DNA from: Bog-473 sp963783965
Lineage (GTDB): Bacteria; Actinomycetota; Acidimicrobiia; Acidimicrobiales; RAAP-2
Direction: 5' to 3'
DNA length: 64,000 nucleotides
NCBI GenBank assembly: GCA_963783965.1
Contig: CAWAPQ010000006.1
Span: 124,001 to 188,000, forward strand
This document shows positions 8,934 to 18,015 of this stretch, piece by piece (position 1 is the stretch's first letter; every line of letters starts with the position of its first letter). A program made the translations under genes and the position numbers. The notes under the pieces are model-generated. The model made no database searches and was not told the origin of the DNA. It was given only the letters and a program-made list of their open reading frames with translations.

Positions 8934-8987
8934 CATCGAGTATCGCGGATGTATCGACCGATGTCAATGTGAAGGGTTGGTGGCCCC

Positions 8988-9335
8988 ATGAGCGAGCAGG
9001 CAGTTGCGACGAGAGTCGGTTCGAGCGAGTGCTGCGCTTCGGTGCTGGCGGCACCGCTCGATGCCGCAGATGCCGCTGAACTCGCCGTCGGATTCAGTGC
9101 ACTGGCCGACCCGGTCCGCCTCCGGGTGCTCAGCATCCTGGCGGCATCGCCCGAGGGCGAGGTTTGCGTCTGTGATTTCGTAGAGCCGCTAGGAAAGAGC
9201 CAGCCAACGGTGTCACATCACCTCAAGGTGCTAAACGAGGCTGGACTCGTTCAAGGCGATCGCCGCGGGAAGTGGGTCTGGTACTCGCTCAACCGTGATC
9301 GTCTCGCCGAACTCCGGGCGGCTATCGACAGCTGA
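8988..9335 (+). CDS. arsR: ArsR/SmtB-family arsenic-responsive repressor
   Basis: A 115-residue winged-helix repressor. The helix-turn-helix is GKSQPTVSHHLKVLNEAGL, about residues 69-87, followed by a wing GDRRGKWVWYSLN. The metalloid-sensing cysteines are probably Cys60 and Cys62 in EVCVCDF at the start of the recognition region, possibly with the amino-terminal pair Cys15-Cys16 of SECC. It is divergent from arsI and shares an 87-base intergenic region with the palindromic operator. Derepression by arsenite is the family behaviour; specificity for arsenite over another thiophilic metal is supported by the adjacent arsenic genes. Confidence 0.9.
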   Translation: MSEQAVATRVGSSECCASVLAAPLDAADAAELAVGFSALADPVRLRVLSILAASPEGEVCVCDFVEPLGKSQPTVSHHLKVLNEAGLVQGDRRGKWVWYSLNRDRLAELRAAIDS

Positions 9336-9648
9336 CGGTCGATCGACGTCGGAGTCACCGCCGAATGAGCACTGACGGCGGAAGCGGGTCAGCCGACCGG
9401 GCTACTCCGCGGCTCAACGAAGACTTGGCACGCCAAGCTTCCAGCCCGCGCGGTATCGAAGGCGCGGCCGTCGGAGTCACTCCAGACGGCAAAGGTGGCT
9501 CTCCTGCGGGGACAGGGGACTTCGTGGCCCTCCGTGCGCAGTGTCGCCCGCACCGACGTCGCATCGTGCCGGTTCCATCTACCACCAAGATCCACACGCC
9601 TCGACCAGCTGGTTCGGGACGACCTACCAGCTTTGGCAGGATGGGGTG
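9336..9648. other. gene-free stretch after arsR
   Basis: About 310 bases with no convincing gene. A short plus-strand frame from 9365 has no recognisable content and poor codon character. No strong hairpin or T-run that would serve as an arsR terminator was seen. Confidence 0.5.
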
Positions 9649-10528
9649 GTGAGTGAGCACAGCGGCTATCCCGGCGCGCCCCCGGGGTGGTACCAGGACC
9701 CGGCCGGCGGCCCGGGTCAGCGCTGGTGGGACGGCTACGCCTGGACGGAATCCACCGTGCTGCCGCAACAGCCGCCTCCACCGCCGTGGGCGGCCGCCGT
9801 GGCACCCCAGGGACCGCCGGCGCAGATGCCGCCGTGGGCCGTGGCGCCCGACCGGCTCACCACGGACAGTGCCACACAGCGCGTGGACGACGAGCGCCGC
9901 ATGGTGCCCCTGGCCCGCTTCGCCGTGGCCATTCCGGCCGTCTACCTCCTCGTGGTTCTCCTTCTCCAGCGGGCGAACGCTGCCCAGCTGCGCTCCGCCG
10001 GCCACCAGTTCCGCATCGACTTCAACGACGCGCAACACAACATCACGCCCCCGCCGTACCACCCGCCGAGCAACTCGTACGCCCCGGTCGGCCTCCTCGT
10101 CGGCCTCCTCACGGTGGCCGCCATCGTCATCGCCTGCATCTGGCAGCACAAGGCCGCCAGGGCCGGGCGCACGCTCGGTATCCCGTCCCACTACTCGCCC
10201 GCCTGGGGCGTCGGGTGCTGGTTCGTCCCGGTGGTGAATCTTGTGGATGCCCTACGCCGCCGTGCGCGACTGCCTCCCCGTGGAACACCCGCAGCGTGCC
10301 CGTGTCCTGCACTGGTGGATCGCCCTGCTGCTGGCCGGCTTCCTGACCACGGCGGCCGACATCGCCGCCTTGTTCTCGACCGGAACGGGCCTCGTCCTCT
10401 CCGTTCCCGCCGCCCTCGCCGCCGTGGCCGTCCTGGCCTGGGCGCCCGGCGTGGTGGTGTCCATCGCAGCGTCCCACCAGGAGGCGCTGGCCGTGGCTGG
10501 GCACGAATCGGGGGTGTTCCAGGCCTGA
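9649..10528 (+). CDS. DUF2510-DUF4328 membrane protein (frameshifted)
   Basis: The amino terminus is a DUF2510 module: PPGWYQDPAGG and RWWDGYAWTEST, residues about 10-35. A Pro-rich linker and then four or so membrane segments follow. SPAWGVGCWFVPVVNL leads into WMPYAAVRDCLP, the DUF4328 signature, but the two parts are in different frames; one extra T around 10240-10244 (CTTG for CTG) explains it. With it removed the protein is about 292 residues. GTG 9649 is preferred because AGGA lies seven bases before it and DUF2510 starts soon after. Function unknown; DUF2510 often sits at the cytosolic end of actinobacterial membrane proteins. Confidence 0.7.
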
Positions 10529-10583
10529 GCCCGCCGCAGGCGGCGGCGCAGCCGGCAATTGTGGCAACCCAAGGTTACGAACT

Positions 10584-10638
10584 ATTCACCTCGGGATGGC
10601 GTTCCTGTTGCCTGGCGTTCACCTTGCCTTACTACGGT
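10584..10638 (+). promoter_or_regulatory. PHO-box-like array and -10 box upstream of pstB
   Basis: ATTCACCTCGG (10584-10594) and GTTCACCTTGC (10617-10627) are 33 bases apart, exactly three 11-base turns. The 11-mer at 10606-10616 is a weaker match and 10595-10605 does not match. The unit fits the G(G/T)TCAYYYR(G/C)G repeat bound by PhoP in Streptomyces. A -10-like TACGGT follows at 10633-10638, giving a leader of only a few bases before ATG 10653. Confidence 0.5.
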
Positions 10639-10652
10639 CCTGGCAGTGGCCG

Positions 10653-11507
10653 ATGGCGAGATCACCCAGAGCGAGTCTCAATCCCGTGACAACTCAGGCG
10701 CAAACGGATGTCGATCGGGCTCTCCAGGCCCTCGATCCGGACGCCGCCCGCCCCGAATGCGTCATGCGCTCCGTGGGCCTGCAGCTCGGTTTCTCGGGCC
10801 GCATCGTCCTGGACAACATCAACGTCGATCTCAAGCGGGGTTCCATCACCGCCCTGATCGGGCCCACCGGCTCGGGCAAGTCCACCTTTCTCCGCACGCT
10901 CAACCGGATGAACGACCGGGTGCCCGGGTTCATGCGCGGAGGCGACGTCACTCTCGACGACGAGAGTCTCTGGGCGCAGCATGTCGACCTCCTGACGCTG
11001 CGCCGGCGCGTCGGCATGTTGTTCCAGCGGCCGAACCCGTTTCCGATGTCGATCAAGGACAACGTGGTAGCGGGAGTCAAGGCGCACCGCATCGCCAAGG
11101 GCAAGCAACTCGACGTGGTGTGCGAGCGACGGCTCACCGAGGTCGGTCTGTGGGACGCCGTCAAGGACCGCCTCAACGACTCGCCCTTCCGCCTGTCGGG
11201 GGGCCAGCAGCAGCTGCTCTGCCTGGCGCGCGCCCTGGCGGTGGGACCGGAGGTGCTGCTGCTCGACGAGCCGACCTCCTCGCTCGACCCCGTCACGACG
11301 GAGTCCATTGAGGCACTCCTCAAGACATTGGCGCCCGCGCTGACGCTCATTGTGGTCACGCACAACCTCGGCCAGGCCATGCGCGTCTCGCACCAGACGA
11401 TGTTCTTCTACCAGGGGGCGCTGATCGAGTACGGCGCGACCGACGACCTGTTCAACAGGCCGGTGCATCCGGACACCGAGCGCTACGTCACGGGACGGAT
11501 GGGGTAG
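10653..11507 (+). CDS. pstB: phosphate ABC transporter ATP-binding protein
   Basis: Energises phosphate import on the cytosolic face of PstCA. Walker A is GPTGSGKST, the ABC signature RLSGGQQQ, Walker B VLLLDEPTSSLDP, and the switch His lies in VVTHNL. The end (YVTGRMG) matches typical PstB. ATG 10653 is taken because the -10 box ends 14 bases upstream; GTG 10686 and a later ATG giving about 247 residues (the usual size) are alternatives, so the first 40 residues are uncertain. It is the first gene of the cluster, not the last as in the usual pstSCAB order. Confidence 0.88.
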   Translation: MARSPRASLNPVTTQAQTDVDRALQALDPDAARPECVMRSVGLQLGFSGRIVLDNINVDLKRGSITALIGPTGSGKSTFLRTLNRMNDRVPGFMRGGDVTLDDESLWAQHVDLLTLRRRVGMLFQRPNPFPMSIKDNVVAGVKAHRIAKGKQLDVVCERRLTEVGLWDAVKDRLNDSPFRLSGGQQQLLCLARALAVGPEVLLLDEPTSSLDPVTTESIEALLKTLAPALTLIVVTHNLGQAMRVSHQTMFFYQGALIEYGATDDLFNRPVHPDTERYVTGRMG

Positions 11508-11614
11508 CCGACGCTTCCGGGCTCCGAGGGGTGGAGCCCAGTGCACACAACAGGCCACATCGACCGGTTCAACCAGAGCAACACCAACCAAACCCACATC
11601 ACAAGGAGAAAACT

Positions 11615-12738
11615 GTGTCAAAACTGATGAGCGCGACGCGACTGCGGGGAGGCCTGATCGCCGTTGCCGCAGCGGGACTCGCGCTGAGTTCGGTCGTCCT
11701 CAGCACGGGCGCCTCGGCAGCCGCCAAGCTGCCCTCGGGCGGTGTGGAGAAGCCGGCCGGAGGCCAGGTGACCGAGACCGGGAGCACGCTCCTCTACCCC
11801 CTCTTCAACCTGTGGGCGAGCGGGTACAACGAGAAGTACTCGAGCACCTCCATCCAGACGGCGGGGACCGGGTCCGGCACCGGCATCTCGGATGCCACCA
11901 ACGGGACGATCGACATCGGCGCCTCCGACGCCTACCTGTCGCCGGCCAATGTCCAGGCCAGCCCGCACCTGTTGAACATCCCGCTGGCGATCTCGGCGCA
12001 GATCGTGGCCTACAACATCCCCGGCGTCACGGCTCACCTGAAGCTGAGCGGGAAGCTGCTGTCGCAGATCTACTCGGGCACCATCACCAACTGGAACGCC
12101 TCGCAGATCGCCAGCGCCAACCCGGGGGTGACGCTGCCCAACCTGCCGATCGTCACGTTGCACCGGTCGGACAGCAGCGGTGACACGTTCCTGTTCACCA
12201 CCTACCTGTCCAAGGCCGACCCGTCGGGTTGGGGCGCCAAGATCGGCTTCAACACGACCGTCCCGTGGCCCAACGCGCCGGGTGCGCTCGGCGAGACGGC
12301 AACTCGGGCATGGTCTCGGGCTGCAAGGCCACGGCGGGCTGCGTCGCCTACATCGGCATCAGCTACCAGACCCAGGTCCTGCAGGCCGGTCTCGGCTACG
12401 CCGCTCTCGGCAACGCCAAGGGCCAGTACGTGCTGCCGACGGCGACGTCCATCGCCGCGGAGGCCGCCGGCTTCGTGAAGAAGACGCCGGCCAACGGGAC
12501 CATCTCCCTCATCTACGGCCCCATCAGCAATGGCTACCCGATCATCAACTACGAGTACGCCATCGTGTCGAACGACCAGTCGTCCTCCTCGGACGCCAAG
12601 AACATCCGCTCCGTGCTGGAGTGGGCGATCAACCCGAAGCAGGGCTCGGCGAGCACCTACCTGTCGCAGGTCGACTTCCTGCCGCTGCCGACCAAGGTCA
12701 CGGCACAGTCGGTGAAGCAGATCCTGAGCATTCAGTAG
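11615..12738 (+). CDS. pstS: phosphate ABC transporter substrate-binding protein (frameshifted)
   Basis: Extracellular phosphate-binding protein. GTG 11615 has AAGGAG six bases before it. Residues 1-35 are a Sec signal (Arg, hydrophobic core, ASAAA) without a clear lipobox. The phosphate-site loops are visible: TETGSTLLYPLF, TAGTGSGTGI, DIGASDAYL and LHRSDSSGDTF. After PGALGE the conserved sequence moves to another frame (GNSGMVSGCKATAG to the end QILSIQ); one missing base at about 12293-12297 (GAGACGGC for GAGAACGGC) explains it. Corrected length is about 374 residues. pstC begins two bases after the stop. Confidence 0.85.
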
Positions 12739-12740
12739 CG

Positions 12741-13829
12741 ATGGCAACCGTCGGCGGCGTGGCGGGGCGTGTCCCCGCCACGCCGCAAGCGGGATCGATG
12801 GGCAAGCCCCCGCTGCCCCGGCGGATGCTGGACTTCGCCCGCCGAAACGAGGAGCACGCCTGGCGCAGCTCGGCCTGGATCGCCGTGCTGTTGCCCTTCG
12901 CTGCCCTCGTCTTCGCCGTCTCGGTCCTGGCGGTCAAGGCATGGCCGGCCATCCGCGTCAACGGCTGGTACTTCCTTTACGGGCGCAACTGGACGTACGG
13001 CAATGGGTACGGCGCCATCGCCCACACCAACGGCGTGGCCCATCCGATGGGGGCCCAATTCGGCGCCTGGGCCATCATCTGGGGGACGGTCGTCTCCTCG
13101 CTCATCGCCATCGTGATTGCGGTGCCGCTCTCCATCGGTGCCGCCTTCGCGTTGACCGAGCGCATGCCCACCTGGATCTCGAAGCCGCTGGGCTTCACCA
13201 TTGAGATCCTGGCCGGCATCCCGAGCGTGGTCATCGGCCTGTGGGGCATCCTGACCTTCGGCCCGTGGCTGGCCAAGAACGTCTTTCCGCCCATCGCCAA
13301 CAACATGCCCGACGTCCCGGTGCTGCGGTACTTCCGGAACCCGACCGGCACCGGAGAGGGCCTCCTGGCGGCGGGCATCGTGCTCGCCCTCATGATCGTC
13401 CCCATCATCGCCTCGACCACCCGCGACCTGTTCCAACAGGTGCCACCGCTCCCCAAAGAGGGGGCGTCCGCGCTCGGCATGACCGACTGGGAGGTGGCGA
13501 ACAAGGTGACGCTCCCGTGGGTGCGTTCCGGCATCATCGGCGCCACCGTGCTCGGGCTCGGACGGGCGCTGGGCGAGACCATCGCCATCGCCATGATCGG
13601 CGGCGCCTCGCTGCACATCCCGCCGACGATCTACCTGCCCTTCACCACGGTGGCCGCCACCATCCTCACCCAGCTCGACGGCGCCCTCACCGACGGCACC
13701 GGCTTCGCCGTGGCCACCCTGGCCGAGCTGGCCCTCGTGCTCGCGGTCATTTCGGTCGGGGTCAACCTGATCGCCCGCATGATCATCAGACGGACGGGAC
13801 GAGTGGGCGCTCCGGTCGGGGGCGCCTGA
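12741..13829 (+). CDS. pstC: phosphate ABC transporter permease PstC
   Basis: A 362-residue membrane subunit. The ATG lies two bases after the pstS stop. Six transmembrane helices are apparent, the first ending VSVLAVKAWPAI, with a long periplasmic loop before FGAWAIIWGTVVSSLIA. The EAA-type coupling loop that contacts PstB reads EGASALGMTDWEVANKVTLP, followed by GLGRALGETIAIAMIGG, the conserved PstC/PstA segment. The amino terminus is about 40 residues longer than average and Arg-rich. It ends immediately before the pstA ATG, so the two permeases are translationally linked. Confidence 0.92.
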   Translation: MATVGGVAGRVPATPQAGSMGKPPLPRRMLDFARRNEEHAWRSSAWIAVLLPFAALVFAVSVLAVKAWPAIRVNGWYFLYGRNWTYGNGYGAIAHTNGVAHPMGAQFGAWAIIWGTVVSSLIAIVIAVPLSIGAAFALTERMPTWISKPLGFTIEILAGIPSVVIGLWGILTFGPWLAKNVFPPIANNMPDVPVLRYFRNPTGTGEGLLAAGIVLALMIVPIIASTTRDLFQQVPPLPKEGASALGMTDWEVANKVTLPWVRSGIIGATVLGLGRALGETIAIAMIGGASLHIPPTIYLPFTTVAATILTQLDGALTDGTGFAVATLAELALVLAVISVGVNLIARMIIRRTGRVGAPVGGA

Positions 13830-14850
13830 ATGGCGTCCACCTCGCTGGCCGGCGGGCCCACCACGCGCCGGCGCCGCGTCTCGACCGTCACCTGGCAGGT
13901 CCTCACCTATCTGGCGCTCGTGCTGATCATGGCCCCGGCCGCCTGGCTGTTGCTGGGCGTCCTGACTCGGGCCTGGTCGCACTGGCAGTGGAGCGTCCTG
14001 TGGACCCAGCTCACCCCCACCGGGGGCGGCCTGCGGGACCAGATTCTGGGCACCCTGATCCTCATGGTGGGCGTCTTCATCATCGCCGGCACCATCGGCG
14101 TGCTCGCCGGCATCCACCTGGCCGAGTTCACCCAGCCGAAGAAGATCGGCGGCCGGCTCAGCGGCCCGCTCCGCACCGCCTCGGACATCCTGTCGGGCTT
14201 TCCGTCCATTGTCCTCGGCTATGTGGGCTACGTGGCGCTCGTCGTCGGGCTCCACTGGGGCTTCTCACTGGCCTCGGCGCTGATCATCCTCTCCATCATG
14301 GTGATCCCCTACATCGCCAAGACGACCGAGAACTCGCTGCGCCAGGTGCCGACGGGTTACCGGGAGGGCGCGGCCGCCCTGGGCATGTCGGCCGGCTACG
14401 GCCTGCGCAAGGTCGTGCTGAAGAGCGCCCTGCCCGGCATCGCCACCGGGCTGCTCCTCGCCCTGGCCATCGCCTGTGGCGAGACGGCACCCCTCATCTA
14501 CACGGCCGGGTTCTCCAACACGCTGCCCCACTCGCTGACGCACGCCCAGTTCCCTTACCTGACCTACGTGGTGTTCACCTACTACAACGACCCGTCGGTG
14601 CAGAAGCACTACATCTCGTACGACGCCGCACTGATTTTGATCGTCATCGTCCTCCTCCTGCTGGTGGCGAGCCGCATTGTGGTGGCCCGCACGCAGCGCC
14701 ACTCCGAGAGCGCCCCCCAGGGCGGGCGAGGGTTCTTCACCCGCTTCCGCAGCGTGACCCCCGTGCCCTTCCCCACGGCGCCCGCCGCCGTGACGCCGCG
14801 AGGAGGAGCCGGGGCAGGAACCCGACCTCGGCACTCTTCCGCCGCACTAG
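13830..14850 (+). CDS. pstA: phosphate ABC transporter permease PstA (3' end probably frameshifted)
   Basis: Starts directly after the pstC stop. Membrane helices, the coupling segment EGAAALGMSAGYGLRKVVL and ACGETAPLIYTAGF identify PstA; the normal domain ends near VVARTQRH (about residue 290). As sequenced the frame then continues without a stop into the next gene. From about 14797 that frame loses its high third-position GC, while another frame (REEEPGQEPD, ending LGTLPPH with TAG at 14848-14850) keeps it. One missing base near 14791-14800 would give a PstA of about 339 residues with an acidic tail. The boundary is therefore an inference. Confidence 0.75.
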
Positions 14851-14972
14851 CCAGCCGCCGCTGTTCCGGCCCATCGACCACGGCAGACCCACTGGCCTCG
14901 TGCCGTCCGGCGCCACCTTCTAAGGTGCCCGGGAGTTGGAGCACCACCCGAGTGAGCGAGAAGGAGCGACCG

Positions 14973-15539
14973 TTGAGCGCAGGACCTGAGTGGGGGCCGC
15001 TGGCCCGTCTGGCCGGCATCTGGGAGGGCGAGAAGGGCGAGGACGTCGCCTACGCCAACCAGGACGGGAAGGTCGGCCTGACCCCGTACCGCGAGCACAT
15101 CGACTTCAAACCCTTCGGCCCGGTGGAGAACGGGAGCCAGGTGCTCTACGGGCTGGACTACCGCATGGCGGCGTGGCGGGGCGAAGAGGAGAGCCCGTTC
15201 CACACCGAGGTCGGCTACTGGATGTGGGACGCCCGCGACAGCGAGGTGGTCCGCTGCTTCCTCATTCCGCGGGGGTCGGCCATCGTGGCCGGCGCCGTGG
15301 TCGGGGCCGACGACACCAAGTACACGCTCCACGCCAGCGTGGGCAGCCAGACCTACGGGATGCTCTCCAACAACTGGCTGGACAAGAACGCCCAGTCCAT
15401 CCGCTACGAGGTGACGATCGACACCAGCGTGGAGGACGAGTTCACCTACAGCGAGACGACGGTGATCAAGCACGCCCGCCTCCCAGAAGAGGTGGTCCAC
15501 ACCGACAGCAACACGCTGCGCAAAATCGCCGACGCCTAG
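14973..15539 (+). CDS. FABP-like heme-binding beta-barrel (nitrobindin/THAP4-type) protein
   Basis: About 188 residues from TTG 14973, chosen because AAGGAG lies six bases upstream; GTG 14952 is an alternative. The sequence begins GPEWGPLARLAGIWEGEKG, the hydrophobic-PLA..G.W.G pattern of the small ten-strand barrels that include nitrobindin, and is rich in alternating beta strands. A His near the end (VVHTDSNTLRK) is in the place of the nitrobindin heme ligand. The usual GxGxY glycine loop is not clear, so heme binding is likely but unproven. Lies between pstA and an acyl-CoA dehydrogenase gene. Confidence 0.65.
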   Translation: MSAGPEWGPLARLAGIWEGEKGEDVAYANQDGKVGLTPYREHIDFKPFGPVENGSQVLYGLDYRMAAWRGEEESPFHTEVGYWMWDARDSEVVRCFLIPRGSAIVAGAVVGADDTKYTLHASVGSQTYGMLSNNWLDKNAQSIRYEVTIDTSVEDEFTYSETTVIKHARLPEEVVHTDSNTLRKIADA

Positions 15540-15592
15540 GGCGCCCGGTAGGGTCGGCGTCGGCGGGGGCCGACGCCGCAGGGAGGCACGAC

Positions 15593-16813
15593 ATGTTCGA
15601 GTGGTCGGAAGAGCAGCTGGCGATCCGTGACGCGGTCCGGCGCTTCGTCGACCAAGAGGTCAAGCCGAACGTGGAGGAGCTCGAGCACGGCGACACCCCG
15701 CCCTACGACGTGATCCGCAAGCTGTACCGCACCTTCGGGTTGGACGCCCTGGCGCGGGACTCCTTCAAGCGGGCCCTGGAGCGCAAGACCTCCGGCGCAG
15801 CGGCTCCCGAACGCGCCGAGGGCGGTGGCAACGCCGCCATGACGCTCATCCCCATCATTGAGCTGTGCCACTACTGCCCCGGCATCGTCACCGCACTGGG
15901 GGTCAGCACCGGGCTGGCCGGCGGCACCATCATGAAGGGCGGCACGCCGGCGCAGATGGAGCGGTGGGGTCTCGACCTCATGACGTTGGACAAGGTCGGG
16001 GCGTGGGCCATCACCGAGCCGGACTCGGGCTCCGACGCCCTCGGCGGCATGAAGTCGTCGGCGCTGCGCGACGGCGACGAGTACGTGCTCAACGGGAACA
16101 AGACGTTCATCACCAACGGCCCCTACGCCGACACCATCGTCTTCTACGCCAAGCTCGACGACGGGAGCGACACGCCGCTGCGCTCGCGTCCCGTGTTGAC
16201 CTTCATTCTCGACCGCGGCCTGCCGGGGCTCGAGCAGTCCAAGCCCTTCCGGAAGATGGGCCTGCACTCGTCCCCGACGGGCGAGCTCTTCCTCACCGAC
16301 GTCCGCGTGGGCAAGGACCGCTTGCTCGGCGAGACGGAGGGCAAGGGCGGGGAGGAGGGGCGCGACAGCGCCAAAGGGAACTTCACCACCGAGCGGGCCG
16401 GCGTCGCCGCCATGTCGCTCGGCCTCATCGAAGAGTGCCTGAAGCTCTCGGTGCAGTACGCCAAGGACCGCCTGCTGTGGGAACGGCCCATCGCGGAGTT
16501 CCAGCTCATTCAGCTGAAGCTCGCTCGCATGGAGATCGCCCGCCTCAACGTGGAGAACCTCGTGTTCCGCCACATTGAGATGAGCTCGGCCGGCAAGAGC
16601 CTCACCCTGGCGGAGGCCTCGGCCATGAAGCTGTACTCGGCCCAGGCCGCCTCCGACGTCGCCATGGAGGCCGTCCAGCTCTTCGGCGGCAACGGGTACA
16701 TGTCGGAGTTCCGGGTGGAGCAGCTGGCCCGCGACGCCAAGGTGTTCCAGATTTACGCCGGCACCGACGAGATCCAGGTCACCCACATCGCCCGCGATCT
16801 CCTGAGCCGGTGA
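15593..16813 (+). CDS. acyl-CoA dehydrogenase
   Basis: FAD-dependent alpha,beta-dehydrogenation of an acyl-CoA. The ATG has AGGGAGG about seven bases upstream. The 406-residue protein shows the amino-terminal helical domain (FEWSEEQLAIRDAVRRFVD), the FAD/substrate beta domain (AWAITEPDSGSDA, then NGNKTFITNGPYAD) and the carboxy helical domain with LFGGNGYMSEF and the end YAGTDEIQVTHIARDLL. The catalytic base position of short- and medium-chain enzymes (the Glu in YxGTxEI) is GTDEIQ here. An insert of about 25 residues after the first domain (KTSGAAAPERAEGGG region) is unusual. Followed one base later by the amidohydrolase. Confidence 0.92.
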   Translation: MFEWSEEQLAIRDAVRRFVDQEVKPNVEELEHGDTPPYDVIRKLYRTFGLDALARDSFKRALERKTSGAAAPERAEGGGNAAMTLIPIIELCHYCPGIVTALGVSTGLAGGTIMKGGTPAQMERWGLDLMTLDKVGAWAITEPDSGSDALGGMKSSALRDGDEYVLNGNKTFITNGPYADTIVFYAKLDDGSDTPLRSRPVLTFILDRGLPGLEQSKPFRKMGLHSSPTGELFLTDVRVGKDRLLGETEGKGGEEGRDSAKGNFTTERAGVAAMSLGLIEECLKLSVQYAKDRLLWERPIAEFQLIQLKLARMEIARLNVENLVFRHIEMSSAGKSLTLAEASAMKLYSAQAASDVAMEAVQLFGGNGYMSEFRVEQLARDAKVFQIYAGTDEIQVTHIARDLLSR

Positions 16814-16814
16814 C

Positions 16815-17993
16815 GTGACGGACCCGTTCGGCCCTGACCCCGCCGAGGCCGTGTTCGACGACATGGTCGACCTGCGCCAGACCCTGCACCGCCGACCGGA
16901 GCTGGCGTTCGCCGAGCACGGGACGACGGCCCTGATCCGCGACCACATGGCGTCGCTGGGGATCCCCGAGACGCTGCGGACGACCGAGACCGGCGGCATC
17001 TTCACCATGGAGGGCGGCCGGCCCGGCCGCAGTGTCGTCCTGCGCGGCGACATCGACGGCCTGCCGGTGCAGGAGGACGAGGCGCGCCGCGTCCATTCCG
17101 AGGTCGAGGGCGTCATGCACGCCTGTGGCCACGACGTGCACGTGGCGTCCCTGCTCGGCGCGGCCTCGCTGCTGGCGGCCCGCCGTGAGGACCTCCCGGG
17201 CCGCTACGTCTTCCTCTTCCAGCCGGCGGAAGAGGCGCTCTGCGGCGCCAAGGCGATGCTGGAGGCCGGGGCGCTCACCGCCATGGAGGGCGCACGCCTC
17301 GTCGGGTTCCATGTCACCTCCCAGCTACCCTCGGGCTTCGTCGCCCTGCGCGCGGGCATCGCCATGTCCGAGGCCAACTCCATCCGCATCACCCTGACCG
17401 GGCCCGGTGGGCACGGCGCCATGCCCTCGGCGACGGGCGACGTGATCCGGGCCACGGCGGAGCTGGTCAGCCGTCTGGGCGAGGTGGCCACGGGGCTGCG
17501 CTACGAGGAGACCGACTGCGTGTGCAGCGCCGGCACGATCCACGCCGGCACGGCGGTCAACGTGGTGCCGACCTCGGCCCGCGTCACGGGCACGCTCCGC
17601 ACCTTCACGGAGGCCCAGCACGAGGAGGCGCTGGTCCGCCTGCAGGACCTGTGCGACAGCGTGGGCGACGACCAGGGCGTCCACGTGGAGCTGGAGGTGC
17701 CCGAGCACACCCGCGCCGTCGTCAACGACGCCGAGGCGACCGCCCTGGTGGAGGCCGAAGCGAGCGTCGTGCTCGGGCCGGACCAGGTCTTCCGGATGCC
17801 GCCGGTCTCCCCGAGCGACGACGTCAGCGAGTTCCTCCGCCACCTGCCGGGTTGCTACTTCTTCGTCGGCGGGGGCGTCGCGGACGGTTCCAGCGGCATG
17901 CACCACAGCCCGACCTTCCTGGTCGAGGACGAGTCGCTGCGGGTCGGGGCCAACGTCCTGGTGCGCAGCGCGCTGGCATTGGCCGTGCCGTGA
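16815..17993 (+). CDS. M20-family amidohydrolase (hippurate/N-acyl amino acid hydrolase type)
   Basis: Metal-dependent hydrolysis of an N-acyl amino acid or similar amide. The GTG start is one base after the acyl-CoA dehydrogenase stop, so the two are co-transcribed. Family M20D features: LRGDIDGLPVQEDE near residue 75, the metal site MHACGHDVHVASLLGAA near 100, FQPAEEALCGAKAML near 135, the dimerisation-domain motif GPGGHGAMPSATGD near 195, and the final metal His in MHHSPTF. Length 392 is typical. The substrate is not defined; pairing with an acyl-CoA dehydrogenase hints at release of a fatty acyl group, which is inference. Confidence 0.88.
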   Translation: MTDPFGPDPAEAVFDDMVDLRQTLHRRPELAFAEHGTTALIRDHMASLGIPETLRTTETGGIFTMEGGRPGRSVVLRGDIDGLPVQEDEARRVHSEVEGVMHACGHDVHVASLLGAASLLAARREDLPGRYVFLFQPAEEALCGAKAMLEAGALTAMEGARLVGFHVTSQLPSGFVALRAGIAMSEANSIRITLTGPGGHGAMPSATGDVIRATAELVSRLGEVATGLRYEETDCVCSAGTIHAGTAVNVVPTSARVTGTLRTFTEAQHEEALVRLQDLCDSVGDDQGVHVELEVPEHTRAVVNDAEATALVEAEASVVLGPDQVFRMPPVSPSDDVSEFLRHLPGCYFFVGGGVADGSSGMHHSPTFLVEDESLRVGANVLVRSALALAVP

Positions 17994-18015
17994 CCCCGGC
18001 GGGCACAATGGGCCG

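Noticed and set aside
9365..9652. 95-codon plus-strand frame after arsR
   Set aside because: No recognisable content, low-quality codon pattern, no ribosome-binding site.
13830..15539. A single 569-codon protein joining PstA and the heme-barrel domain
   Set aside because: The junction lacks coding character in that frame, another frame gives a natural PstA end, and the second gene has its own ribosome-binding site.
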